Made by a program: the position numbers and the translations under genes
Notes under the pieces: model-generated
Seen by the model: only the letters and a program-made list of their open reading frames with translations
Databases searched by the model: none
Told to the model about the DNA's origin: nothing
Source: Phoebastria nigripes
Lineage: Eukaryota > Chordata > Aves > Procellariiformes > Diomedeidae
Direction: 5' to 3'
Length of the DNA stretch: 64,000 nucleotides
Assembly: GCA_035582835.1 (NCBI GenBank)
Contig: JAYKAV010003091.1
Span: 422,638 to 486,637 of the forward strand
Part shown: positions 50,401 through 62,729 of the stretch, piece by piece
Position numbering within the stretch: position 1 is the first letter of the stretch
Layout: each line of letters starts with the position of its first letter

Positions 50401-52601
50401 TTTTAATTTAGGTGTTTATTTTTAGTTACAAAACATCTAAACCTGGGGCTTGTGACTGTACTGGCAAATATTGCTTTAATGATTGTAAATATTTAGCTGT
50501 CATTCTTTAAGACTTACTCAAAATATGAGTTTTCTGACACATGGCAAGAATTGGTCAGGAAGTTTATTTTTGTGCTTTTTGAAAATTTTGAGCAAATTAG
50601 TTTACTTCTAGCTTATGCAGTACCTCAGTAAAATACTTCAAGAAATCAGGATTTAAGAAAACTGCTTGACAAATGGTAATCTTATTAGAAAGGTCAAGCT
50701 GCCCTTGTACATTAAAACATATCTTGTTTACATTCTTTTTGTCCAAAAGAAGAATGAATTTTATTTCTACGTTTCTCAAATCATTGACCAAAAGTGATGA
50801 TACTGCTTTCATATCCCATAAGTGATAGCAGCACATTCTCACATACTACTTCTTCTTTCTCACCCTGTGGTACTGAGGACACGGGGATTCATTCTCCTCA
50901 CTTATGCTCCCCGTTTCTGCAACATTTGCTACTTATTCATCTCCTAGACTGATGTGTTCCCTGAGGGGGTGGGATAGTATTGGCTTGCTTGGCATTAAAG
51001 TCTTCCAAATGGTTTGACAGCTATAAAGGCTCTGTGGGGAATCCCATTTGCTTCTTGACCAGAGAAACATGGCTTTGTGTGCTGGTCAGAGATTCAGCCA
51101 GCAAAGCAGGGGTCCGTGGGTGGGATAGTGAGAAACTCCATAGACTGTGTAGGAGGGTCATCCTGGAAAAGGGGGACTTATCTAATCATGTTCTCGGAAT
51201 TATTTATAGAAGTGCAGAGTGGTAAAGTAGTGTTCTCATGAAGAGAAACAGCCTTTTCCAGGAAATGCTAGGAGGGAGAAAGAGAAACAAGAGCTTGATG
51301 TTCCCCTAGAAATTTATCTAATGAATAGATTACTTGTGTATAGCATGTTTGGCCATGTAACATATTGAGGTTCCATGGTGTGTGCACAAACCCCAAGCAT
51401 TGTGTTGGTCAGTTCTAATTTGTATACAAGGTGGTGGCTGACTTGATTAAAATAATCCTCTGTTTGCAAAATCACAAGCTATCCTTATGTAGAAACGAAA
51501 AAGAAAAAAAAACCCAACCCACTAATTTTAAAATCTCCTAGGTATAGGATGCCATAGACTGTGGTGCCATGGGCAATTTCAGTGCTAATTACCCAGTAGA
51601 ACAGTCTTCTTGCTGCTGCTTTAAATGAATTAGCAATGTCTGAGCCTTCTGCTGGTGTAACTCATGTTACATGGCTTGCTGACTGACTCAGTCTGCCCAG
51701 GCTTGGTTTGGATGGCCTGAAAACCATACAGANTCCTTCTTCGCAAGAGTTGGACTGTGTTGAAATTCATACTTGCTTGATTACGTTTCTTGATCTTCCT
51801 CCAAGCACAGGGGCTCCTGACAAACTTTATTTTGTTAGTCACTTCCTTTTCTGTAGTGAAAGAGGCTGCGGAGAATACTAGTATCTCAGCCCTTGGTTAG
51901 TGACTACAGGGTGCAGGGAGGTGGGAGAAATCAATGATACCTCCTTTCTCAAGTAATAATATCAAANCTTTTCAAAACTAGGGGGAAGAGAGCATTGGTA
52001 TTTGTCCCAGTATAACAACTAATATGTAACATTGAGGAGAATTTTGCTCCTGGCAGTGTATGAATGAAAGTTAATTGTGGTTTTGGAATGAAGAGTGTGA
52101 CACCCATACCATACATGTGTGACAGAAGGTTTTTCTCCAATTATTTCTGTTTATCTGAGTGACCTGGTATAATTTATCTCTCTTGCGTATGGCTGTACTC
52201 TCTCCTCAATCTTCTTTTGACTTCTGTGGGAGAGGAGTGAGATTACAGTTTTCACATTCAACAACTGTATAAGCAGAATAATTGAATTATATAATCTAGG
52301 GAAGCAATATATGATAGTTATTTCCCTAATATTTTTATACCAGGAAAGTAACATGACTGTCAGGATCTGTGACTATTTTCATGTTAATATAAAAAGTAAT
52401 CAAATGAACAAGACTTGCTTCAGTTAGTCCCTTTGGTAGGGCAGCTTTCAGCAGAGACTCAGTGAAGTGAGAAGGATCAAATCTGCTGTCCCTGGAGTCA
52501 GGTGCTAAGCCCTCTCCTAAGATATGATTGCTGAATAAATGTTTACGTATGTAGAGGATAATTTTGTTTTAATGTTACTGAATCTGTTTTCCTGTGTATA
52601 G

Positions 52602-52669
52602 CAAACATTAACATTGTTGGGGACACTGACATTTAGCATTGTCAGTGTCCCCAACAAATGTTGGGTTTG
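52602..52669. other. Long hairpin with pre-miRNA-like geometry
   Basis: The left arm TTGTTGGGGACACTGACA (52614-52631) pairs perfectly over 18 bp with TGTCAGTGTCCCCAACAA (52640-52657) across an 8-base loop. Past a single bulged A (52658) the stem continues for 4 bp (AACA with TGTT). After a 3x2 internal loop it continues for another 5 bp (CAAAC 52602-52606 with GTTTG 52665-52669). In total there are 27 pairs in 68 nt, which is the size and shape of a microRNA precursor. It could equally be a recent inverted duplication or a short foldback element. I do not recognise a known mature miRNA. Confidence 0.7.
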
Positions 52670-52735
52670 GAATCAGTATTTTTGACGTTTCTCTTCTCTC
52701 TAGCAATCTGATATGACAGTATGTTTTGTTTTGTT

Positions 52736-52750
52736 CCCCCCCCCCCCCCC
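52736..52750. repeat. C15 homopolymer
   Basis: Fifteen C in a row, 67 bases after the hairpin. Simple sequence, likely to be length-variable or an assembly-error point. Confidence 0.9.
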
Positions 52751-55700
52751 ATCTTCATGTAACATTTTAACATGCTATTTTTAGAGGGTGTAGGTATAGA
52801 ATTTTGTATTTGAGTAATGTGTAAATTGATGTTCCCTGACAGTTTCTGGCTTTTTCTTTCCTCATAAGATAAACTTCCATAAGAGGCCTGTATGACCGTT
52901 TGTTCTTCAAACTCACTGGTTCTCCATTTTGACAATGGGGAACTCTTTACCTTGAATGCTTCATTCTTCTGGCTCCTACCAAAGATGAGCAATCATCTCA
53001 TAAAGTAGATATGTTGTTATAGTCTGATACCTCTCTGGGCTTTCTAGTGAGATACAGCATTTTCTTCACACCCTGGCAAGTTGAGATGTCAGGATATGAT
53101 AATATTACACATAGTAAAATCTTTTTAGTAGCTTTTAGCCTTTTAAAATGACAGCTTTAAAAAAANTTTTTCTAAGAAAGCATCTATATTAATTATTGCC
53201 ATGCAGCATGTTAGTATTTGGTAAAGAATACCGTTTTGGGATCCTGTTAGATTAGGACATCTAAATAGTAGCAATGAAGCAAGAGGCAACAGTTCTTTTG
53301 GGAGGTTGTTTTGAGTATTTTCTCTTGCAGGATACTATCTACTACTTCAGTGATAAAGTCTCATCGCTTCAAATCATCAAGGGAGGAGGACTGAGTGACT
53401 AACTTTCTCTGTGCCATTCTCTTTGCTTTCTACTTACCAGACTATCTGATTATCAGAGGATGACTTAAAAATCATGATCTGGTTTCTTCTCTTGCAGCTA
53501 TTTAATTAATTTCTATATTGATTATTAACCATCTTACAAAACTGATGGCATAATAACTTCTGCTGAAAGGTTTTCAGGCAGATGACAAATTGTAAGAGAC
53601 TTTGAGCTCAAAAATTCACATTTTTACGAATGGCACAAGCAGCTTTCCTATTTCAACAACCTGATGCTTCTGTCATTTTTTGCTAGCCCTAATGATTGCA
53701 AAACTGATATCATAACTAGAGTGAAAATAATTCATTTTGAAAAATGTTGACATGAGCAAAAGCCAAGTGTGTGGGATGACAGATGAAAGTGGTGATAAAT
53801 TGTGTGGGTGCTCTCCTGTAAGAAAGTGCCTGAATCATTATTCGTTAAACAAAAAAAAAGCTTGTTTTCTCTGTTTGTAATATTGGGACTTATTTAAAAA
53901 TTCTTGGCATGTAATTGGCATTCAGTGAATAATGAAAAGCTTATTTTTGGAAATTAACGGTTGTGACTTCACAATTACTTGGATTTCACACTGTTGTGAA
54001 TAATTCTGCTTGTAATTGCTAGAGTTTTTTAATGACATAAAGAGAAATACAACACTCGGTGAGCATCCTTATTTAAAACTTAAGTCAGTGCAGTACCTGG
54101 TCAGACGAAATCTGATCCAATCTACAAAATGCAAATATAAGTGAATATAAGTGCTACAGTGGAGTAGAATTCATTTGGTTTTCTTCTTTTTTTTAATTTA
54201 TTCTTTCTAAATAATTGTTCATGCTTATAGCGTTACATAACGATTAAAAGTTGTTCATTGGAAGTCAAATATTTTAACTCAAATTAGTCCTTCTTATTAA
54301 TCGGGAGAATAAGGTATAGCTAGGCACATTTATTAAGCAATTAATACAGTAAGGACCAGTTTTTCAAAAGTATTCAGGTGGCAAAAGGTGCAGATGATTA
54401 ACTTTCTTTAATTCTTTTACATTAAAGATCTTTTAAAAGCCTACATAAATGCTAGTCCATATCTTTAGATACATAAATACTTTTGAAAATATCAGCCTTC
54501 AGCTGATTTTTTTAATAAAATTTTATTCTCTCACTTTTTGATGGGTTGGAATTTAATTTTCTTTTTTTGAGGTGAGATGGAAAAGAGGAGAATTACCTTT
54601 TTTTTTTCCTTTTGGTTCCTTTTTGTTGAACCATGTTTTTTAACATGTGAATTAAAGCCCAAATGAAAATGTTCCCACATGGTTTGTTGTGCACAAGAAG
54701 CTGAAAGCAAACACACTGGAGGAAATCTCAAAATGCATGTCACGATACAGGCTAAAAAGGCAGTTTTATACTTAGTGCAAAACGTGGTGCTGTGATGTAT
54801 ATATGTGGAGTGGCCTCCGGAACTAGATGTGTTTTGCGTTTTACTTGTGAATAAATAAGGCAGCACTTTATCCCTTTTTTAATATAAAGTTTTAGACAAA
54901 GTCATAGATGTTATGCTCTTATACTGATTAATACACTCATGGCAAGTTTAGGTTGCTGTAACTTTAGATTAAATGTGAAATGGATTGAATAGTCCATGTA
55001 GAACAGAAGAGTTTAAACATACCTGATTTAAATATGAAAGGATATCCCTTGTATTTTCAAAAACTTCACTCGGTCATTTTTAACACCAGAACATCTTGAC
55101 GAGACTGTGTGTACTCCAAATAATGCAAAGCTTTAGTCAACATGCTAAAAAACTAGCTACAGGGAATATAATGGGTTTGAAGCAATCTCAGTTAGGAATT
55201 GCTGTGAGCACTTTTATAGTGCTGTCATTTAAAGAGAGACTTAAATCAAGGCTTGACTTTGGGAGATGGCTTGTGCATGGGTACTTGGCTGCCTGAAGCA
55301 CTTACCTGGTTCAGATTGGTGTGTCTGAGTGTATGTTTCTCCCATGTCTCCAAAATTTGGGATAGGAGGGAGTGTAATCTTCTTAAACTCACTAATCTTC
55401 TGTAACAGAAAAACACAGAACTAAGAGGTTATAAATAAAGCACACAACTTCTAATATTAGGCAGAACTTCATCCGTTAGTCTTTTGCCAGACTACTTCAA
55501 CTGTGTATTTCCTGTAAGTGAAATCTGTTTGTTCAGTGAGCCCCTAAAGCTGAGAGTTGACTCATCCTGAAGATGAGTTGCATCAAGTCAAATAGTTATT
55601 CCTTCCCCATTACTAGCAATCACCAGGGCATCTGAGTTGCTCAGCAGCTGCACAGAAATGGGGGTAGCTGATGGGTTTTTCATCAAGGGATTGGACAGTA

Positions 55701-56332
55701 GGTTTCCACACTCCCTGCTTTGCCTGCCTGCCAGGACAGGAAGCTGTCGTTTCAAAGCACAGGGACCTGGGGGCTTCCACATCATTACTCTGCACACAAT
55801 CGTTTTGTGTCAAAGCCATGCTAGTTTTGTATTGTTCACTGTTGCTACAGGTAAATCGTCAATACTTGTTCCGTTAGGGGTAATGTGATTTTTAATCTAT
55901 TTGGACATTCTCTAGAAATCTTTAAAAATCATATTTAAGTTGCTGAACCATTAATTTCAGAAATGCCTTCTAACACTTTGACATCCTTCAGTTCTCTGTC
56001 ACGATAGATGTCAGAAAGATGTGGGTAGTTTTCATTGCTAAATATCTGCACTGCTTTAACACACAAGTGCTTCAGTGCACTTTTCCCAAGATGCTGGCGG
56101 TTCTTCTAAAATATTATGTGCCTTATTGCAGGTTCAGCAATTCACATATCAAAATTGCAAGTATGAAAACAAAAAATACAAATGCCTTGGTGTGGAAACT
56201 GAAAGAGAATTTCTTATTTCTAGACTGGAAAGATACTTTTTCTGTTTTATTCCTCAGCTAGATTATCTTTTCTATCTACTGTTTGCAACTAAAAGCCTGT
56301 AGGATATGTGCCCTTTTTGTTGTTTGTTTTTG

Positions 56333-56337
56333 NNNNN
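56333..56337. other. 5-N gap in a T-rich stretch
   Basis: Five consecutive N sit within T-rich sequence. This is probably an unresolved homopolymer and not a scaffold join. Confidence 0.8.
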
Positions 56338-57651
56338 TTTTAATATAAAGGTATATATTTGAGCCATTCCTTGGAACTTGTGGTGTTTTGATGTAAACTG
56401 AATGTAAAATGAACATTCTCCATGCTGTTTTTAACGGAGATAAAGTATCACTGTGTTCATCAGGCACGTAAGCATTTTTCGTGCTTAATTTCTGGTTTTA
56501 TCTGCCTTGCTTATGTAACCATTTAGAAATGTGGTAAGATTTATGTGATGGGCTAAAACAGAAGATCATTAAAGCAGAAGGCTTACTTCTACAATTGTGA
56601 ATCTGGGTGCTCTGAAATAGTAGTAGCATCATGTTTTCCAGGAGACCTTTTTTATGGATGACTATCTCATCGGTAAGGCTCTCTTAGAAGGCTTGAACAA
56701 GGTCAGCAGCATGTTTATCCATTTCAGTCTTCTGATTTCTTAACTTGCAAGAATAAAGCTTGCTTCAGTTGAATTTCTCAGGCTGCACCACACGGAATAA
56801 TAATGTCTAACTCTGAAATACCCTGCTGCCATTTTAAGATTTTTGTTTAAATGTAGTAAAGGGAGTTGGAAACAGAAGTAGCAAATTTTAAATTACTGTT
56901 TAAGATTGAAGGGGCAATATTTTGGGTTTGGTTGTTACCATATCAGAGCTGTGAACTCCTTTGCTACTGCCACATGGAAAGCTTTCTTATTTTTAATTAG
57001 GCCTCTACCATGATGGAAAGCTTTTTGTTGTTTTTATTTTTCATGCAGACTCACCTCTTACTGCAAGGTCCAGAGCACACTAGTGTCTGATGGGATACTG
57101 GGCTCTATTGTTATGAATAGAGATGTGGAAGCCAAAAGTGCAGGAGCCCTAGTTGTGGCTTAGTTAGCAGATGATTTCTGTGAAATCAGGTAGTCTTGTC
57201 CCTTGGCTTCTCCAGCTGTACAGGAGAGAGACTACTTGCATAGTGCTATATTTTATCTACAGAGTGCTTTCACGATTAAGTCCTCTGTAAATTGTAGGAT
57301 TTCAAATTATCAAAAATTACAGTCTAGGAATTATGTAGAATTATTGGAGTGTATGCACAAATGTGTATTTAGACCATCTAGAAGCATTTTATTCAGTTAT
57401 TTTTGCCAGTGTTTTATTCTATGAAACAAAGTAACCTCATGACTTCATTATTATTACTCTCCAGCACCTGGCTTCTGTGAGGTGGGAGGGTAGGACCCTT
57501 TAACCGCTTGTGAGCACGTAAAGTGGAAGGATAAGCTAAAGCACTTTGCATAACTCATACATAAAGGTATTAAGTAGAAGTTGTGCCTCTATATAATTAA
57601 ACAGGCAACTACATAAAGCAAATACAATGATAAACAGCTGTTGGTTTAATT

Positions 57652-57673
57652 AAAAAAAAAAAAAAAAAAAAAA
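57652..57673. repeat. A22 homopolymer
   Basis: Twenty-two A in a row. The preceding sequence shows no recognisable retroelement body, so I call it simple sequence and not the tail of an insertion. Confidence 0.85.
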
Positions 57674-60133
57674 GGCAAATGTCATGTTCATCTGGTTATA
57701 CCAAAGAGGTAGGAGAAGAGCCTAAGAGAATTCTATCCCCAGTCCTGCATTGGCACAAGCTTTTTGTTTTAATTGCTCCTGAGTAGGAGGAGGATTTAAA
57801 TAAAGATACACAGGCTGAGGATTGTCTTCTGAAGTTTCCTTGCAGTTCAGTAGGATGCCTCCCCCCCACTCCAGTTTGCCTCTTACTTTGACAGGAAATG
57901 TCTTTCCATAATAGACCCCAGGAGCAGGTTCTCAAGTGTGCTAAGGAGCCTTTGGTCTATTATTTGTCTAGTGCGGTATGCCCCTGCGATGTGTGGGATG
58001 GCTGTGGCAAAGCAAGGCCTGTCAGTTAACTTGGGGCGGTTTCCAAGCTAGATACTGTATGTTGCAGAAGGAGTTAAGCAAAACAAAACAAAAAACCAAA
58101 CCCTGAACAAAGCCCTACCTAGAAATAATAATTAAGTAGGAATGCATTGTATCATAAGTTAAAAGTGCTTTATGTTTGTCTTTAAAATCTAGTTGAAGCA
58201 GTATTGTCTGCATGTAATGCTTTCATTATATGTACATAAAGATATAAATCTAAAAGAGACTGTGATTATTTACTTTCCGTTTATTATTCTAGGTCTTTCA
58301 TCATGAAAGTTCTCGTTTGCCCCTAGGGAAATGTAATTCTAAATACTTCACCAAATCTTCCTCTAGTGGAAGAAAAAATTTAATTTGTGGCTGTATCATT
58401 TTAATGGCTGTTCTGCTGTAATGCATTGTCTAAATTGTTTTACTCTATATCTGATGATAAAGCCTTTTAAATAAACACTTAAAACCAGGTTTTTATTAAT
58501 CTATATGAATTTAGTAAAAATATTTGAAAAAATGCATTCAGAATATATAAAACAAATGTACATATGGAAATAGTTGTCAACCAATTGTCATAATTTTAAA
58601 GGGCTGCTTATATTGCCTGTATTTATGCATCTTGGGAGAAAAGATGTCTGTGCATGTAGAGTTGGATTTCCTGCAAAGAAAAAAACCACATTGTCATAAA
58701 AGGTGGCATTTATAATTGATCATGCAGTCTGTTCTGAACTCATGACTGAAATGTAGTATGAAGTAGGAGTGTGTGACACTGGCGTTACAGTTTTATCACA
58801 AGCCATTGTTGCTGGAACTGTTGCATTTCTGTCTTGATGGAAAGAAAACAAGCTGGAGAAGTCTGATTGAGATAATGCTACTGGAAAGTATGTGATCATA
58901 CTGAGGGAATGGTTATCGAAGGTTTTTAAAGGCAAGGATAGCAAGCACTGTAATACATCATCCAGTTCTCTTAAATGCCCCAACCTCCCTGGGCAAAAAT
59001 GTCTATCCAGAATCGCGCCTTGGGGTAGCTTTGAACTAGAGTGGGTCCTTTGAAGCTCTGCCTGTGACCTCAGTTTTACTACTTTAGTAGAGTAGTAGGA
59101 CTTGAGAAATATCAGTAACNTCCACATCGGAGATGGGCATTTTCAAGTTGAATTAGGGGTATAAGCAAAGCTTTGGGTAAGCCAGGTGAACATTTTCACC
59201 TGTTGCTGTATATGTACAATAGTACAGAGAGGCAACGCAGGCTTTTTGCAGAGCTGGATGAAATAGTGCAGGATTTTAGGGCCTTACAGCCTTATCAGTG
59301 TCTCATAGGCTTCTTTGCCTGACAAAATGATCTGTGCAGCTTTCCAACCTGAGCAGGCTTTGGGACCATGTGCGGAGCTGTGCCTAAACCTGTAACCCTT
59401 GCTGGACTGAGCTGGTTTGGCACAGCCATACTGAGTGACTTTGTATCTCCGTAGTTAATCTGTAATGCAGAATAACTCTGCCCGTGAAGAACCGAGTTGA
59501 TTTTATTTTAATTTCCTTTTAACTTTAAATGAAATTTGAAGCTGTTTCCAGAACTGAAAATCCATTCTTTTCCTTTGCCACCTAAATGCATTATTTCTAA
59601 ATATTTCTCAACTGAAAAATCTTACACTTGATTTGACATATGTGGCCATGTAAGTGGTTGCGTGTTTGAATATTCTGCATTGGTATTCGACAAAGATTTG
59701 AGGGGGTGTTGTTTGCTCAAGTCCCAGTCGTGTAAGTCAGTCGTGTCTCAGTTATGCCTCTGAGAATTAAGAATGAAGTCAGGAGGTGGTACTGCTGTGG
59801 GAACTCCTGCATCTGGGGATTTTCATGTGGCACATAAAGTAAAAGAGAAAGACCGGTCTTTTAAGACCTGAGATCTGAGTTTCGGGCTGATGCAATGACA
59901 TTCTTTTTAGTTAAAAATTTACACTTGATTTCAGTCAGTTGTGAGTTGAAGGCTGAAACAGCTGATTTTCCTGCAGATGGCTTAACGGTTTTTCAGGTTT
60001 CAGTGTTGCTTGTCATTCTAACTGTTATGAATGTGAAAATTGTTCAGGTGGTGCAAATGGGTGCAGGTTCAGTTTCCTACTTGCTGGATCGAGGTATGAA
60101 TCTGTCGTCTGCTTTGACATGGTGAGATCTTTA

Positions 60134-60223
60134 ACTTGGGAAACAAAGTGCAATTTCTAAACTAAAAAGTTCTGAGCTATCCAGCAACAGAAGTGAGAGG
60201 AAACTTGAAGTTGTTTCCCAAGT
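60134..60223. repeat. 13-bp perfect inverted repeat, 64-bp spacer
   Basis: ACTTGGGAAACAA (60134-60146) is matched by its complement TTGTTTCCCAAGT (60211-60223). No duplicated flanks or transposase-like sequence are visible, so it is probably coincidental or a decayed foldback. Confidence 0.6.
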
Positions 60224-61618
60224 GCAGAAAATCATGTTGAGCTGTGCCAGCAAAGACCCATGTATAAGCTCTGTTTAAGCTTCCTAAGTTCGTCTTGACT
60301 ACATCGTTTTGGAATTGCCTGCTTTAGCAACTCAGCTGTCAAAGAAGGAATGACAAGCCACTGGAAGTGGTCACCTTTCCAGCTGGCATAATGCTCCCAG
60401 AAGAGGCTATGCATCTGTCCCTTGAGAGACAGACTTACAAAATGTTCGAAGCTTTGGCAAACTCAAATGCAAAGAACATCACCTTAAACGTAGTGCAAGA
60501 TTACTGATCTGAATAAATAACTGGAAAAGTTGTTCTGCATGTACTACTCTGGGTGGATTTTCATTAATGGGTCTCATAGGATCAATTGGAGGTAATGCTG
60601 CATCATAAGTAAAGACGAGAGAACAGCATTTCACTCCGAAGTACAGAAGGTGCTATCCAAAATTGCAAAGAGAATATGACAGAACATGTCTTTGCTACTT
60701 CTTCCAATAACAACAGAAATATTAACAATGCATTCACCTTACATAAAATGTAGAATTTTCATGTCCAGTATGAAAATTTTTCCGCCTCTTGTGTGTGTCT
60801 GAAGGTCTTCAGGCCTCAGCCTCTTGGCTACTCTTTTGAAAAAAAGTAACAGTGATCTCTGAACTACCAGGATGGTATGCATTTCTCACAAAGGCTTTAT
60901 TTGCTTATGGGAGCTAAATGCTGAACTATTATGCAGATTTGCAAGGAGTGCAAGGACTTTGATCTTGACAAAACACGTATTTTGCAGAACAATATTATCT
61001 TGGGAGTGATTAAAACTTGCATAAACAAAGGTGGTGTTTGTACTGGCAAACTTTTCTTGCTACTTCTCATTCTCTCCCCACCCCTTGCTTCCCCCTCACA
61101 CATCCACTGCTTATGTCATTGCTGCAGCTAGAAGGATCTTTGTTGCTTTCAGATGCTGTCACCTGCATAACAAAGCAGCGATCGAGTTGTATCATTTCTG
61201 AGCCTTCAGAAGTGTTAACAGATGTGCCTGTTCTTGAAAGCCAAAGAAGGTGCTGTAGGAGGAGAAAGCTAAACTAGCTGTATAAGCTGCAGAAGCTAAG
61301 AGAGACTAAATGTAGATGGTAGGATAAAAGCCTGAATTTCTTTTTATCTTAAAGCTTCTTAAAATTGAAAACTGTTTTTTATGTTCCAAAGCTATTTGAA
61401 CTATGTGGGTAGATTTGGAAGGAAGCTTGGTCTGCATGATATGTGCTGATATAGCTGTAGTATTGGAAATACGTAATTGGGGTGTGTGTCGCACTTATAC
61501 ATAGCTTTCACTGATGCATTCATGCTTAGTGTTTGCTCAAGGGCAGAGTTGTGCTGAAAATCTCACATAGGAAAGGTGTGATTTCAGAAGTCACTTCAAA
61601 TTATATAAAGACATTTGT

Positions 61619-61830
61619 GAGCTTTAGGTTGCACATTAAGAAAAACTTCTTCCCCAGGAGGGCGGTGCAGCAGTGGAGCAGGTTAGCCAGAAGGATGTGC
61701 AATCTTTGCCCAGGGATGTTTCCAGGTCAGCCCCAATCTAGCATTGCAAATAGCTCCTCTTTAAGGGGTAGGTTGGACTGGATGACCTTCAGAGAGAGAT
61801 CCCTTCCAACTGCTGTTTCAATGAGTCTGA
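61619..61830 (+). mobile_element. CR1 LINE 3'-end fragment, sense to the host gene
   Basis: The sequence ACATTAAGAAAAACTTCTTC, then GGGATGTTTCCAGGTCAGCC, then GGTTGGACTGGATGACCTTC and CCCTTCCAACTGCTGTTTCA is the classic order of the CR1 3' terminus (ORF2 C-terminal tail, 3' UTR, last conserved block). It ends with ATGAGTCTG in place of the ATTCTATG repeats. Only about 210 bases remain, so it is strongly 5'-truncated and moderately diverged. Confidence 0.9.
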
Positions 61831-62697
61831 AAAGATGCTACCAACACATTTCTTCAGGATAATCTTGTGGGAATAAGCTTGCCTTGGAGTACCTGTTTTA
61901 TTGGGACACTGAAATAGTTAATGTGTGAATTCAGTCATGTATAAAATAGTGGGGCAAGTATGTTTTCACTCTGTCAAGATGAAAGATCAAATGGTTTTTC
62001 ATTGGGACTGTCTGTACTGTAACCTGCAAATGACTGATCTTCGGGAGTCCTGAAATTAACTTCCATAGATTTCTGACAGGGGTTGCCAGAGTTTAGAGTA
62101 GTTACGGGGGTTCTTTTCAGTCAGAAGAATAGAGGAGCAACTTTGAGCACAGGTAACATGAAACGTATTGAAGGTAAGACTGACACACAGATATTGACAA
62201 GTAATATGTTCACCAGTGCAGACTTCCACAAATAATTTACCAATTAAAAATAATGGAAAGAAAAATTGGACATACTGCGACGTAAACCACAGGATGGTGT
62301 TGATGTAATGTTCGCCTTTTCTTTGCATTAGTCATGTATTAAAATATTTGGAAAATGCTGTTGGTTGTTATGAGTAGGCTGAAGAGCTTTCTGTGGGCTT
62401 TCCAGCATATCACAATATTAATTTAAGCTTGAGGTCAGAATTAATCATTTTTGTCTCTCTCCCCATTTTTTAACCATCCCACAGCAGAACAAGACAAGAC
62501 ATTGTTACAGCTCTGCCTGCAAGTAAATAAAGTCCTGTCAATCNGAGCTGTCAGTCAAAGTCCAGAATGTCTGCCCTACTGCTTGTACATGAAAAAAGAA
62601 ATCCCAGCAGGAGGTTGAAGAACAAAAAGTATAATGGGAAGGCTTTCTACGTAACAGCATGGGAAGAAGTAGTATTTTTGCCACATTTTTGTTACAT

Positions 62698-62729
62698 TTC
62701 TGTGGTGCCCATTCATGGGCACTACAGAA
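62698..62729. repeat. Near-perfect palindrome (15-bp arms, 2-base centre)
   Basis: The arms TTCTGTGGTGCCCAT and ATGGGCACTACAGAA pair over all 15 positions with one G-T wobble, around a TC centre. The core GTGCCCAT/ATGGGCAC is exact. It could form a cruciform or be a dimeric protein-binding site. No function is shown by the sequence. Confidence 0.75.
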
